Below are positions 17,386-25,823 of a stretch of DNA of 64,000 nt, in pieces. The position numbers and the translations under genes were made by a program. The DNA is from Ensifer canadensis (GTDB lineage: Bacteria; Pseudomonadota; Alphaproteobacteria; Rhizobiales; Rhizobiaceae). How positions within the stretch are numbered: position 1 is the first letter of the stretch; every line of letters starts with the position of its first letter. Under the pieces are notes generated by a model. It was not told where the DNA came from. It made no database searches and was given only the letters and a program-made list of their open reading frames with translations. The stretch covers positions 372,001 through 436,000 of the forward strand of contig NZ_CP083373.1 in the NCBI RefSeq assembly GCF_017488845.2. The letters are read 5' to 3'.

Positions 17386-17775
17386 ATGCCAAAGGACAAC
17401 ACCAACGACACCGCCGCAAAGAGCGGCGTCCAGGTCATCAAGTTCGCCGATCCGGCTAACGACTGGCACGATTACGGCGACATGCCGGGCGACCGCACGC
17501 CGGGCAATCCGATCGGCCAGCACGCCTCCGTTTGGAAATCGGACGATGGCCGCGTGACGGTCGGCCTCTGGCGCCGCGACGCCGACTTCGGCGACTTACT
17601 GGGCACCGGCCAGTGCTTCGACTTCGTCATCGAGGGCGACGTGACGGTGACTGACCAGCATGGCCGAGCCCATGTCGCCAATTCCGGCGACCTGCTCATC
17701 TACAACGAGGAGGACGAGGGAAGCTGGGAACAGCCCGGCCCGATCCGCAAGATCTTCATCCACGTGCGCGACTGA
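17386..17775 (+). CDS. Small cupin-domain protein
   Basis: A 129-residue single-domain cupin-like protein. The second half shows a beta-barrel pattern with the glycine-centred turns DFVIEGDVTVTDQHGRAHVANSGDLLIYNEED, resembling cupin motif 1 and the following strands. Several expected metal ligands are not obvious, so binding or sensing is as likely as catalysis. A good ribosome site (AGAGG) precedes the ATG. It lies between the ATPase and binding-protein genes of a spermidine-type importer, so it may act on the imported compound. Function is not predicted. Confidence 0.8.
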   Translation: MPKDNTNDTAAKSGVQVIKFADPANDWHDYGDMPGDRTPGNPIGQHASVWKSDDGRVTVGLWRRDADFGDLLGTGQCFDFVIEGDVTVTDQHGRAHVANSGDLLIYNEEDEGSWEQPGPIRKIFIHVRD

Positions 17776-17806
17776 CAGTATCACCGACCATAAAAGGGGA
17801 ACGTCC

Positions 17807-18928
17807 ATGAACAGTTATCGCTTCACGGCCAATCGCCGGCAGGCCCTCAAGCTCATCCTCGCCGGAGCGGGCGTGATGGGTGGCCGGTTCGCCATTCCCT
17901 TCTCCGCGGCCCGTGCCGCGGAGAGCACCATCGTCTGGGCCGCCAATGCTGGCGAATGCGACCCGGCCGATATCGCCCGATTTAAGGAAGCAACGGGCAT
18001 CACGGTCGACTATCGCGAGGTCATCTCCGATGCCGACCAGTTTTTTGCGAGTGTGCGCCCGCAGTTCACCGCCGGCCTACCGATCGGCTACGACGTGCTC
18101 TGCATCTCCAGCGCCTATACGTCCTTCTATGCGGAGAACGGCTGGCTCGAGCCGCTCGATCCCGGAGCGCTTCCGAACGTGCAGAAGAACCTGCTGCCGA
18201 GCCTCAGATCGGTAAAGCATGCTGACGTGGCGATCCCCTTCGACTTCGCGCCCGTCGGCCTTGCCTTCAACCGTGCCCATTTCAAAGAGGGGCTGCAATC
18301 CTGGGGCCAACTGCTCGATCCGGCAGTAAAGGGCAAGGTCGGCCTCTATGCCACGCCCGTCGTCAATGTCGCGGCCTGGGGGCTCTACCTCAAGTCGGAG
18401 GGCAAGGTCGACAACGTTCCCGCCGAGATGACGCTCGAAGAAGCCATGGAAGTTCTGGCTTTCCTGAAACCGCATATCGAAAGCGGGCAGCTGTTGCCGG
18501 CGCAGGGGGAGAATGCGGGGCAGAAGCTATCGAACGGCGATCTCATCGCCGCCATGGCGCCGCCCGTCAACATCTCGCAGCTCGATCCGAAAAAGGTCGG
18601 CTTCGCCGTGCCGAACGAAGGCGCCCCCGCCTATGTCGACCGGCTCGGCATTCCGAAGGGTGCGGCGAACCTGGAGGCGGCGCTCGCCTTCATCGACTGG
18701 TGGTTCCGGCCGGAAAATGCCGCGAGCTTCTGTCGCTACACGCTGCAATATCCCTATGCCGTCGGCGTCAAGGAAGAGCTTGCGAAGCTCGATCCCGCCC
18801 TTGCCGCCAATCCACTAATCTTTCCGCCCGCCGATGTGCTCGACCGGCTGTTCCCCTATCCGGCGCCCTGGGATCAGCGCGAACGTGCCCAGATCGCCCG
18901 AACATGGACGCAGATGATCAGTGGCTAA
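17807..18928 (+). CDS. Periplasmic binding protein, PotD-like
   Basis: A 373-residue exported binding protein of the spermidine/putrescine group, with a signal sequence containing NRRQALK and a hydrophobic stretch ending at AARAAES. The ATG at 17807 is preceded by AAAAGGGG; longer frames overlap the cupin gene and lack a site. It feeds the two permeases that follow, the first of which starts inside its last codons. Ligand class: polyamine or similar cation, by family only. Confidence 0.93.
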   Translation: MNSYRFTANRRQALKLILAGAGVMGGRFAIPFSAARAAESTIVWAANAGECDPADIARFKEATGITVDYREVISDADQFFASVRPQFTAGLPIGYDVLCISSAYTSFYAENGWLEPLDPGALPNVQKNLLPSLRSVKHADVAIPFDFAPVGLAFNRAHFKEGLQSWGQLLDPAVKGKVGLYATPVVNVAAWGLYLKSEGKVDNVPAEMTLEEAMEVLAFLKPHIESGQLLPAQGENAGQKLSNGDLIAAMAPPVNISQLDPKKVGFAVPNEGAPAYVDRLGIPKGAANLEAALAFIDWWFRPENAASFCRYTLQYPYAVGVKEELAKLDPALAANPLIFPPADVLDRLFPYPAPWDQRERAQIARTWTQMISG

Positions 18929-19964
18929 GGTAACCTCCGCCCAAGACGCCGGTCGGCCGGTGCGCTCTTTCGGGGTGCGCGCCGGCTGGCCGGAAATGTT
19001 GCCGACGCTCTTCTGGCTCGCGGCCCTTTTGGTCGTGCCGCTCGTCTATATCCTGCGCATGTCGTTCAGTGCCGATCCCTTCGCGCTGACGGCAACCGGC
19101 TGGTCGATTGCCAACTACGTGGATTCCATTCCCTTCTACTGGAACAATCTGCTCAATTCGGTGCTGATCGGCCTATCGGCGACGCTCCTCGCCTTCGCGA
19201 TCGCCATGCCGGTCGCTTATGGCATTTCGTTCTACGGCAGGCGTTGGAAGACCGTGCTGCTCTTCGCCTTCTTTGCGCCGTTCCTCACGAGCTACCTCAT
19301 TCGTATCGTCGCTTGGCAGACCCTGCTCGGGACCAATGGCCCGCTCTTCGGTCCGCTCCAGCAGTTCACGGGCCTTGAAGTACGGATCCTCGGAACGCCC
19401 TTCGCCGTGGTGGCGGGCCTCACCTACCAGCTCGTGCCCTTCGTGTTGCTGCCGCTCTACACGGCTTTCAACCGGGTTGATCGCACGCTCTGCGCGGCCG
19501 CCGACGATCTCTACTCGCAGCGGTGTGGCCGAACGGGTGCTATCCTCGGTGCGGCTGGCGGGTTTTCGATCGGCCTGTTGCTGGCGTTCGTCTTTTTTGG
19601 CTGGGGTGGCTTTGTCGCGCTGGGGCCGGTGCTGTTCGTGCTTGCCGGGACGGTTCTCGGCGGCACCATCGGCGTCACGATGACGGAGCGGTTCGCGCTA
19701 ATCGTCTTCCCGCTCAGCCGCAATGGCTTTGTCGCTGCGGCGGTCCTGTCGTTCATTCCGGCGCTCGGCGACTATGTTAACGCCGCCCTTCTCGGCGATA
19801 TCCGCACGCAGATGCTCGGCAACGTCATCCAGGCGAAGTTCCTGGTGGAACTGGACTATGCCGGGGCAGCCGCGCTTTCAGCCACGCTGCTGGTCGCCGC
19901 GATGATGTTGCTCACCCTTCTCCTGCGTCTGATCCGCGGTACGGAGCTTCTCGATGTCGTCTAG
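18921..19964 (+). CDS. ABC permease PotB-like with a large insertion in the EAA loop
   Basis: A 347-residue permease starting at GTG 18921, overlapping the binding-protein stop by 8 bases. The N-terminal three-quarters are an ordinary PotB. In the usual EAA loop, a DLYA-x(10)-LPLS-type stretch is expected between AAADDLY (about residue 198) and FPLSRNG (about 263). Here that gap holds some 50 or more extra residues, glycine-rich and hydrophobic, looking like one or two membrane segments. The normal continuation FIPALGDYVNAALLG then follows. The loop normally docks to the ATPase, so coupling could be altered. The frame is open throughout, so this is not a frameshift. Confidence 0.88.
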   Translation: MAKVTSAQDAGRPVRSFGVRAGWPEMLPTLFWLAALLVVPLVYILRMSFSADPFALTATGWSIANYVDSIPFYWNNLLNSVLIGLSATLLAFAIAMPVAYGISFYGRRWKTVLLFAFFAPFLTSYLIRIVAWQTLLGTNGPLFGPLQQFTGLEVRILGTPFAVVAGLTYQLVPFVLLPLYTAFNRVDRTLCAAADDLYSQRCGRTGAILGAAGGFSIGLLLAFVFFGWGGFVALGPVLFVLAGTVLGGTIGVTMTERFALIVFPLSRNGFVAAAVLSFIPALGDYVNAALLGDIRTQMLGNVIQAKFLVELDYAGAAALSATLLVAAMMLLTLLLRLIRGTELLDVV

Positions 19965-20790
19965 CACCACCAACACGCGGGAAGGATGGGCTGTCAAGCT
20001 TGTGATCGGGCTGGCGCTGGTCTTCATGTTCGCGCCCGTCGTCACGATGATCGTCTTTTCCTTCAACGATCCCGGTGGGCGCTTCAACTACGAGCTCGGC
20101 ACCTTCTCGCTTGCGGCGTGGCGCAGCCCTTTCGCCGTGCCGCAGCTCGGGATGGCGCTCGGCAACAGCCTTATCGTGGCGGCGGTCTCGGCGCTGCTTG
20201 CGGCGCTTCTTGGCACGCCGGTCGGTTTTGCGTTGGGCCGGCGGCAATTTATCGGGCGCGGCGCGGTCTCGGGCCTCACCTTCATTCCGCTCGCGACCCC
20301 GGAAGTGGTGCTCGGCGCGGGCATGCTGATCCTCTTCGTGGCCACGGCGACGATCCCCTTCCTGAAAACCCTGACGGGCGGTCTCTTCTATCCGCTCGGG
20401 TTTCCGAGCGTCATCGCCGCGCACACGACGCTGGGTCTCAGCTTCGTGATTATCAATGTGCGCTCCCGCGTCATCGGCGCCGGCGTCACGCTCGAACATG
20501 CCGCGCGCGATCTCGGCGCCTGCGGTTTCACCGTATTCCGCACAATCTGGCTGCCGATCATCCTGCCGGGCATCCTCTCCGGCGCGCTGCTGGTCTTCGC
20601 GATCTCGCTCGACGATTTCGTGCTAACCAACTTCACCGCCGGTGGAACGACCATGTTCCCGACCTGGCTCTACGGCCTGATGCGCCGCGAGCTGCCGCCG
20701 CAGATCGCCGTGGTCGGCACGCTGATCTTCCTCGTCTCGCTCGGCCTCGTCGCCCTTTCGGTAAAAATCTCGGGGCGTCAGCCGGCCTGA
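19954..20790 (+). CDS. ABC permease, PotC-like
   Basis: A 278-residue second permease of the spermidine-type importer, with about six helices and a normal EAA-type loop (EHAARDLGACGFTVFRTIWLPIILPG). It overlaps the PotB-like gene by 11 bases. It ends 17 bp from the convergent 87-aa gene, which marks the operon end. Its normal length contrasts with the enlarged partner permease. Confidence 0.93.
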   Translation: MSSSTTNTREGWAVKLVIGLALVFMFAPVVTMIVFSFNDPGGRFNYELGTFSLAAWRSPFAVPQLGMALGNSLIVAAVSALLAALLGTPVGFALGRRQFIGRGAVSGLTFIPLATPEVVLGAGMLILFVATATIPFLKTLTGGLFYPLGFPSVIAAHTTLGLSFVIINVRSRVIGAGVTLEHAARDLGACGFTVFRTIWLPIILPGILSGALLVFAISLDDFVLTNFTAGGTTMFPTWLYGLMRRELPPQIAVVGTLIFLVSLGLVALSVKISGRQPA

Positions 20791-20807
20791 CGCCCTACCA
20801 ATCGCCG

Positions 20808-21071
20808 TCAGTCCCGGTCGAGCCGGCGGCTGACGCGCCAGCGATCCTCGCCCCGGTTTTCCAGCAGCCACGATTTTTGCGCGATCGCCGTTCCCTTGCC
20901 GGTCCTGTAGGCGTCGATCCTCAGTGCGATCCGACCCTCGTCCAGGCGCTCGACGCGGGCGCCTGCCACCTCTCCGTCGCTGAACTCCACATGCACGGGC
21001 CCATCCTGCGGCAATGCCTCGGCAACGACCGGGCAGCCCGGGTAGGCGTGGCTATCCATTATTCTGATCAT
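20808..21071 (-). CDS. Small conserved-looking protein of unknown function
   Basis: An 87-residue frame with AAAGGAG eight bases before the ATG at 21071. Composition is acidic and basic mixed with no membrane helix. The C-terminal part (TGKGTAIAQKSWLLENRGEDRWRVSRR) looks like a beta-rich small domain. I recognise no family. It is divergent from the cyclotransferase-like gene and separated from it by operator copy 2, whose left end is 57 bp from its start, so it is likely in the same regulon. Confidence 0.6.
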   Translation of the reverse strand: MIRIMDSHAYPGCPVVAEALPQDGPVHVEFSDGEVAGARVERLDEGRIALRIDAYRTGKGTAIAQKSWLLENRGEDRWRVSRRLDRD

Positions 21072-21127
21072 GCTCTCGCTCCTTTCGAATGATCGCAGCC
21101 GAGGGGTGTCTTGACCACGCATATTTC

Positions 21128-21151
21128 TTCATATACGAAACCATATATGGA
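21128..21151. promoter_or_regulatory. 24-bp operator, copy 2 of the block B/D regulon
   Basis: Same element as at 8226, read in the opposite direction: 22 of 24 positions agree, and the shared core is ATATGGTTTCGTATATGAA-like on the minus strand. It lies in the divergent gap between the 87-aa gene (57 bp away) and the cyclotransferase-like gene (77 bp away) and could control both directions. Confidence 0.75.
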
Positions 21152-21228
21152 GACGTGGCCAACGGCGATCTCCGATGCAACGCAACAAAAATGGGCGCAG
21201 TTTCCACCGCCCCATGGAAGAGGTTTTT

Positions 21229-21729
21229 ATGTACTACTTCGCCTATTGCACATGGCTGCACGACATCGAGGTCTCTCGTTTCATGCCGGAGGCAAAGCCG
21301 GTCACCAAGGCCTATGCGGCCAACCATGCGCTGCGCTTCCACGCCGCAGGCGATCGCACTGACCGAGGCTGGTGCCATTTCCTCAACACGGCGGATGCCT
21401 GGGGCGAGCGCGCCTATGGCGTCGTCTTCGAACATGACGAGACGCATTTCCAGGAGGATTACGACGACTTCGAGCGCTGCTGTATGACGGTCTACGGCGA
21501 GGACGGCAAGCAATACGATTGCTGGACCTATCGCCTGATCCGGCCGGGCATCGCCATGCGTCCGCCGAACTTTTACTGGGAGCACATCCCGGCCGGCATG
21601 AAGCAGTGGAACTTCTCGCCGGAATACATCGCAAAGGTTCAGGCGGTCTTCGACAATGCTGCCGAATGCCCGCGCGCCGACCGGCCGAACCCGTCGAAGG
21701 TGCCGGGCAAGGGCGCCGATACGCGCTGA
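21229..21729 (+). CDS. Gamma-glutamylcyclotransferase-fold protein
   Basis: A 166-residue protein of the GGCT/AIG2-like fold. The order of elements fits the family: YFAYCTWL at the start where YGSxL is usual, the proline-containing MPEAKPVTKAYAANHALRF, then AYGVVFEHDE with following acidic residues where the catalytic glutamate belongs, CWTYRLI, and a final W-x-F-S-x-E-Y-I helix. Family members cyclise gamma-glutamyl groups to release 5-oxoproline. The glycine-serine pair of the nucleophile-binding loop is replaced, so chemistry may differ. The ATG at 21229 follows GGAAGAGG; an upstream in-frame ATG lacks a site. It leads the amino-acid transporter operon. Confidence 0.75.
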   Translation: MYYFAYCTWLHDIEVSRFMPEAKPVTKAYAANHALRFHAAGDRTDRGWCHFLNTADAWGERAYGVVFEHDETHFQEDYDDFERCCMTVYGEDGKQYDCWTYRLIRPGIAMRPPNFYWEHIPAGMKQWNFSPEYIAKVQAVFDNAAECPRADRPNPSKVPGKGADTR

Positions 21730-21811
21730 CAACCGCGGCGGCGGCGCCAGTTGCCGCCGCCGCCTTTCCATGCGGACTGCAAACAAGATCAACAATGACA
21801 GGGGTAACGCA

Positions 21812-22678
21812 ATGAAACATGGGATCATCCGCACGTTTGTACTGGCGGCTGCGATGACGGCGGTCGTCGCCGGCGCCGCGCAGGCCGGGGCGGGGGCGAA
21901 GCTCGTGCCCGAGGCCGTTCGCCAGGCAGGCAAGATCACTGTAGGATCGCAGCAGACCTTTCCGCCGATCGAATTCCGTGAGCCGGGCGCAAGCGAGGTG
22001 ACGGGCGCTAGCTCCGATCTCCTGCACGAGATCGCCAAGCGTCTCGAGCTGAAGCTCGAGTATGTGCAGGCCGAGTATGCGGCCCTCATTCCCGGTATCG
22101 AAGCCAAGCGCTTCGACGTCGCCTCCGGCGGAATCAGTGACACCGAAGAGCGCGAGCAGAAGCTCGATTTCGTGAACTACATGTTGTCCGGCGGCTCGGC
22201 CATGGTGCGCACCGAGGATGCGGACAAGTACAAGACCATCGCGGATTTCTGCGGCAAGTCCGTCGCTACACTGCTCGGCAGCCGCGTCATCATGGCGAAG
22301 GTCGAGGAGGCATCCGCCGCCTGCACGGCCAAGGGTGAGGCGGAAATCCGCGCCGAGCAACTTCCCTCGGCACCCGATGCCCGCATGCAGCTCGACCTCA
22401 AGCGTGTCGATGCCTATCTCGGTGACTTTCCCGCACTCGTCTACATGAGTGGTCAGTTCCCGGGCAAATACTCCATCGTCGGCGGTAACTACATGCTGAC
22501 GCCCTACATCACCTCCTGGGGTTTTTCCAAGGACAACACCGGCCTTCGTGATGCGGTGAAGCTGACGCTACAGGAAATGCTGGCTGACGGCGGCTACAAG
22601 AGCATCATGGACAAGTGGGGTGTTGGCGGCGCCCTGCTGCCGGAAATTACCGTCAACCTGCCGGCCAGCAAGCGCTGA
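21812..22678 (+). CDS. Periplasmic amino-acid binding protein (SBP family 3)
   Basis: A 288-residue exported binding protein with a Sec signal (MKHGIIRTFVLAAAMTAVVAG, cleaved near AQAG). The mature protein has the family 3 pattern: KITVGSQQTFPPIEF, then ASSDLLHEIAKRL and FDVASGGISDTEER. AGGGG lies nine bases before the ATG. It delivers a polar amino acid or small derivative to the HisM-type permease that follows. Confidence 0.93.
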   Translation: MKHGIIRTFVLAAAMTAVVAGAAQAGAGAKLVPEAVRQAGKITVGSQQTFPPIEFREPGASEVTGASSDLLHEIAKRLELKLEYVQAEYAALIPGIEAKRFDVASGGISDTEEREQKLDFVNYMLSGGSAMVRTEDADKYKTIADFCGKSVATLLGSRVIMAKVEEASAACTAKGEAEIRAEQLPSAPDARMQLDLKRVDAYLGDFPALVYMSGQFPGKYSIVGGNYMLTPYITSWGFSKDNTGLRDAVKLTLQEMLADGGYKSIMDKWGVGGALLPEITVNLPASKR

Positions 22679-22693
22679 CGGGGAGGAAGGGTC

Positions 22694-23542
22694 ATGGCCA
22701 TGACGAACCGTCTTTCTGCCTCGGAGCTCCCGATCGTGCATCGACGCCGCTGGGGAGCCTGGCTCCTCGGCGCCGTCGCGCTGGCGCTGGTGGTGACGAT
22801 CGTTCATGCGGCTATCCGCGCGCGGATCGTCAACCTCGGCGTCTTCGCCGACTACATCTTCGATCCGCTCATCGTCATGGGGGCGGTCAACGCCCTCATG
22901 CTCGGCACGCTGGCACTGTTCATCGCCACTGCGATCGGGTTCGTGGCCGCGCTGATGCGGGTGAGCGGCAACCCCATCCTGGTCGCGATCTCCTCGACCT
23001 ATGTCTATCTCTTCCGCGGCACGCCGATGCTGATCCAGCTCATCTTCTGGTTCAACGCGGTGCCGATCATGTTCCCCTCGATCACCATCGGCCTGCCCTT
23101 CATGGCCGAACCGCTATACTCGACGCCGACGACCTCACTCGTGACGCCCTTCCTTGCCGCGCTCGCCGGCCTCAGCCTTGCGGAAGGCGCTTACATGAGC
23201 GAGATCATTCGCGCCGGCATCCTTGCGGTCGACAAGGGCCAGCGGGCGGCGGCGACCGCGCTCGGCATGACCCAGCCTCAGGTGCTGGCGCAGGTCGTTA
23301 TTCCGCAGGCCAGCCGCATAATCATCCCGGCGGCGGGCAACCAGTACATCATGCTCTTGAAATCGTCGTCGCTTGCCTCGGCCATTGGCTATCTCGAACT
23401 CTTGCGCGTGGCGACAGACATCTATTCGTCGAACTTCCAGGTCGTCGAGCTGCTGGCCGTCGCGGCCTTCTGGTATCTCGTCATGACCGCCTTCGCGACA
23501 GCGATCCAGACCGTCCTCGAAAAGGTTTTCCCGCAAAGATGA
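22694..23542 (+). CDS. Polar amino-acid ABC permease (HisM/GlnP-like)
   Basis: A 282-residue inner-membrane permease with the polar amino-acid pattern FRGTPMLIQLIFW and the EAA-type loop ADKGQRAAATALGMTQPQVLAQVVIPQA (reading KGQRAAATALG). GGGGAGGAAGG precedes the ATG. It overlaps the ATPase start by ATGA. It is the only permease gene of this importer, so it would work as a homodimer. Confidence 0.94.
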   Translation: MAMTNRLSASELPIVHRRRWGAWLLGAVALALVVTIVHAAIRARIVNLGVFADYIFDPLIVMGAVNALMLGTLALFIATAIGFVAALMRVSGNPILVAISSTYVYLFRGTPMLIQLIFWFNAVPIMFPSITIGLPFMAEPLYSTPTTSLVTPFLAALAGLSLAEGAYMSEIIRAGILAVDKGQRAAATALGMTQPQVLAQVVIPQASRIIIPAAGNQYIMLLKSSSLASAIGYLELLRVATDIYSSNFQVVELLAVAAFWYLVMTAFATAIQTVLEKVFPQR

Positions 23543-24330
23543 GCATCGCACCCGAACATTCCCACGCCGTTTCCGTGGTTGGCGTCTCCAAAAAATGGGG
23601 AACCGTCTCGGCCTTCACCGATGTCAGCTTCGACGTGCCGCAGGGCGAGGTCGTGGCGCTGCTCGGTCCCTCAGGCGCCGGCAAGTCCACGCTGCTGCGC
23701 TGCGTCAACCATCTGGAAACCATCTCCGCCGGCCGCATCTACGTGCACGGCGATCTGATCGGCTACCGGCTGGGCGATCAGGCGCTTTACGAACTGTCCG
23801 ACGCGGAGATCAGCCGCCAGCGGCAGAAGATCGGCATGGTGTTCCAGCACTTCAACCTGTTCAAGCACATGACGGCGCTCCAGAATGTCATGAGCGGACC
23901 AGTCCATGTGCTAAAACGGCCGAAGGCAGAAGTGGGCAAGCTGGCGATGGACCTGCTCGCCAAGGTCGGGCTTAAGGCCAAGGCGGATGCCTACCCCTCG
24001 GAGCTATCCGGCGGCCAGCAACAGCGGGTCGCCATCGCTCGGGCTCTTGCCATGCAGCCGCGCGTTCTGCTGCTCGACGAGCCGACCTCCGCGCTCGACC
24101 CGGAACTCGCTCAGGAAGTCGTCGAGACGATCCGCAAGCTGGCGGAGGAGGGCCAGACGATGCTGATCGCTACCCACGACATGGCCATCGCGCGCGAGGT
24201 GGCCGACCGGGTGATCTTCATGGAGGGCGGGCGTCTCGCCGAAGACGCGCCGTCCAGCGAATTCTTCACCGCACCGAAGAGTGACCGTGCCCGGCAATTC
24301 CTGGCGCGACTCCTGCCTGCGGTGCACTAG
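23539..24330 (+). CDS. Polar amino-acid ABC ATPase (GlnQ/HisP-like)
   Basis: A 263-residue ATPase: Walker [11 protein letters not shown]-loop [11 protein letters not shown], signature LSGGQQQR, Walker [15 protein letters not shown]. The true start is the ATG at 23539 overlapping the permease stop; a longer open frame runs through the permease gene in another phase and is a shadow. It drives the importer of the cyclotransferase operon. Confidence 0.95.
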   Translation: MSIAPEHSHAVSVVGVSKKWGTVSAFTDVSFDVPQGEVVALLGPSGAGKSTLLRCVNHLETISAGRIYVHGDLIGYRLGDQALYELSDAEISRQRQKIGMVFQHFNLFKHMTALQNVMSGPVHVLKRPKAEVGKLAMDLLAKVGLKAKADAYPSELSGGQQQRVAIARALAMQPRVLLLDEPTSALDPELAQEVVETIRKLAEEGQTMLIATHDMAIAREVADRVIFMEGGRLAEDAPSSEFFTAPKSDRARQFLARLLPAVH

Positions 24331-24447
24331 GGCAATTCTGGACGTAAAACCAAAGCACTGCCGGTCCGACCTCACCATTCCCCGATCCGCCTGCGCGATT
24401 TCCGCGCCGGCGAAGCCTTGTCCGCATTCCGAAATAAGGAGCCCGCC

Positions 24448-24885
24448 ATGACCGGAATCTTCCAGCACCTGCATCACGTTTGCATCCTCGTCCACGACCT
24501 GGAGAAGACGGTTTTCTATTACGAAAGCCTCGGCGTCGGTCCTTGGTTCGACTATCCGAAGAAGGGCACCTATGTCGAACTGGAGGTGCCCAACAAAGCG
24601 GCTTCGGATGCCATGCGCTACAAATGCTGCGACCTCGACAATGTGCAGCTCCAGCTCTGCCAGCCCGGTGAGCTGGACTCCCCACAAAAGCGGTTCCTCG
24701 ATGAGCGCGGAGAGGGCGTCTACCATCTGGGCTTCGAAGTCGCCGACCGGGACGCGGCGGAGGCAAACGGCCGCGCGCTTGGGCTTGGCGTGATTGCCCG
24801 CGGGAAAAAGACCGATGGATCGGGCTTTTGCTATTTCGACACGCGGGAGAAGGCGGGCACCGTGCTCGAAATCCGAAAATCGTGA
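24448..24885 (+). CDS. VOC-family (glyoxalase / methylmalonyl-CoA epimerase-like) protein
   Basis: A 145-residue vicinal-oxygen-chelate protein. The first strand carries the metal histidine (LHHVCILVHDLEKTVFYYESLG), the middle shows EGVYHLGFEVAD with a second ligand position, and the end (KAGTVLEIRKS) carries the expected glutamate. Members are metal-dependent lyases, isomerases or dioxygenases. AAGGAG precedes the ATG at 24448. It follows the amino-acid ATPase by about 120 bp and overlaps the exporter gene, so it belongs to the same operon. Reaction unknown. Confidence 0.85.
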   Translation: MTGIFQHLHHVCILVHDLEKTVFYYESLGVGPWFDYPKKGTYVELEVPNKAASDAMRYKCCDLDNVQLQLCQPGELDSPQKRFLDERGEGVYHLGFEVADRDAAEANGRALGLGVIARGKKTDGSGFCYFDTREKAGTVLEIRKS

Positions 24886-25823
24886 GACAGGCGATAGCGC
24901 GCATCTTTTCCATCGCGGGCCCCGAAGTCGCTTTGCGCGCGCTATTCCGCGGGCGCGAGAGCGTCGTGCTGTGCCTGACCGCCATGTTTCTATTTGCGGC
25001 ATCAGACGTCATCGCCAAGCATCTATCGATGACCTTTCATCCCTTGCAGATTGCTTGGTTCCGCTATGCGGTGGCGCTCTTTTTTCTTGCAGCGATTTGC
25101 CTGCGCTTCGGCAGACCGACGCGAAGTGTGTTTGCGTCAGCACAACTCGTTCGCGGCCTCGGCATGGCCGGTGCAACGATCTTGCTGGTGGCGGCCCTGC
25201 GCCTGCAGCCGATGGCCGAAGCGACGGCGCTTGTCTTCATTTCCCCGTGCCTGGTCACACTGCTTTGCGTACTGATACTCAAGGAGAGAGTGCATGTCTG
25301 GCAGTGGGTTGGCCTTATTGGCGGTTTGCTGGGAGTTCTGGTCATCCTGCGTCCCGGATTTGCCGGCTACAATCCCGCGGCGCTTTTCTCTATCGCCTCC
25401 GCCGCCTGCTGGGCGACGGCCCTGGTCATGACGCGAAGGGCGGTAGTCGCCGACAGCCTGACGACGACACTTGCCTATTCCGCCCTGACGGGTTTTGTGC
25501 TTTTGACTGGCACGCTGCCCTTCGTCCTCCATACCATGACGACCGTTGATATCGCCCTTTCGGTCGCGATGGCGTGTCTGTGGCTGGCGGCGCACGTCTC
25601 CATTGCCTTCGCCTATCGCCGACCCGAGGTACACGTCTCTCGGTTGGCGCCGATTTCCTACACCCACGTCCTCTGGGCCGTCAGTTTCGGCTACCTCGTC
25701 TTCGGCGCGATACCAGACGGCATGACGATCATTGGTGCAGGGCTGATCATCGCCAGCGGCCTGGTGGCGCACAAAGCGCAGGACAAGCCGCTCGTAACCC
25801 CATCGGAAAGGACTTTGTCATGA
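24882..25823 (+). CDS. DMT-superfamily (EamA) transporter
   Basis: About 313 residues with ten predicted membrane helices in two EamA repeats (first helix SVVLCLTAMFLFAASDVIAK). I choose the GTG at 24882 overlapping the VOC stop; an in-frame ATG near 24984 would cut the first helix. The ribosome site is weak, so translation probably depends on coupling. EamA carriers usually export amino acids, metabolites or drugs. Placed next to importer genes and a ProC-type reductase, it may expel an end product or excess amino acid. Confidence 0.88.
   Translation: MRQAIARIFSIAGPEVALRALFRGRESVVLCLTAMFLFAASDVIAKHLSMTFHPLQIAWFRYAVALFFLAAICLRFGRPTRSVFASAQLVRGLGMAGATILLVAALRLQPMAEATALVFISPCLVTLLCVLILKERVHVWQWVGLIGGLLGVLVILRPGFAGYNPAALFSIASAACWATALVMTRRAVVADSLTTTLAYSALTGFVLLTGTLPFVLHTMTTVDIALSVAMACLWLAAHVSIAFAYRRPEVHVSRLAPISYTHVLWAVSFGYLVFGAIPDGMTIIGAGLIIASGLVAHKAQDKPLVTPSERTLS

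Noticed and set aside
22615..24330. 571-codon version of the amino-acid ATPase
   Set aside because: The upstream part runs through the permease gene in another phase. The ATG at 23539 overlapping the permease stop fits the operon pattern.
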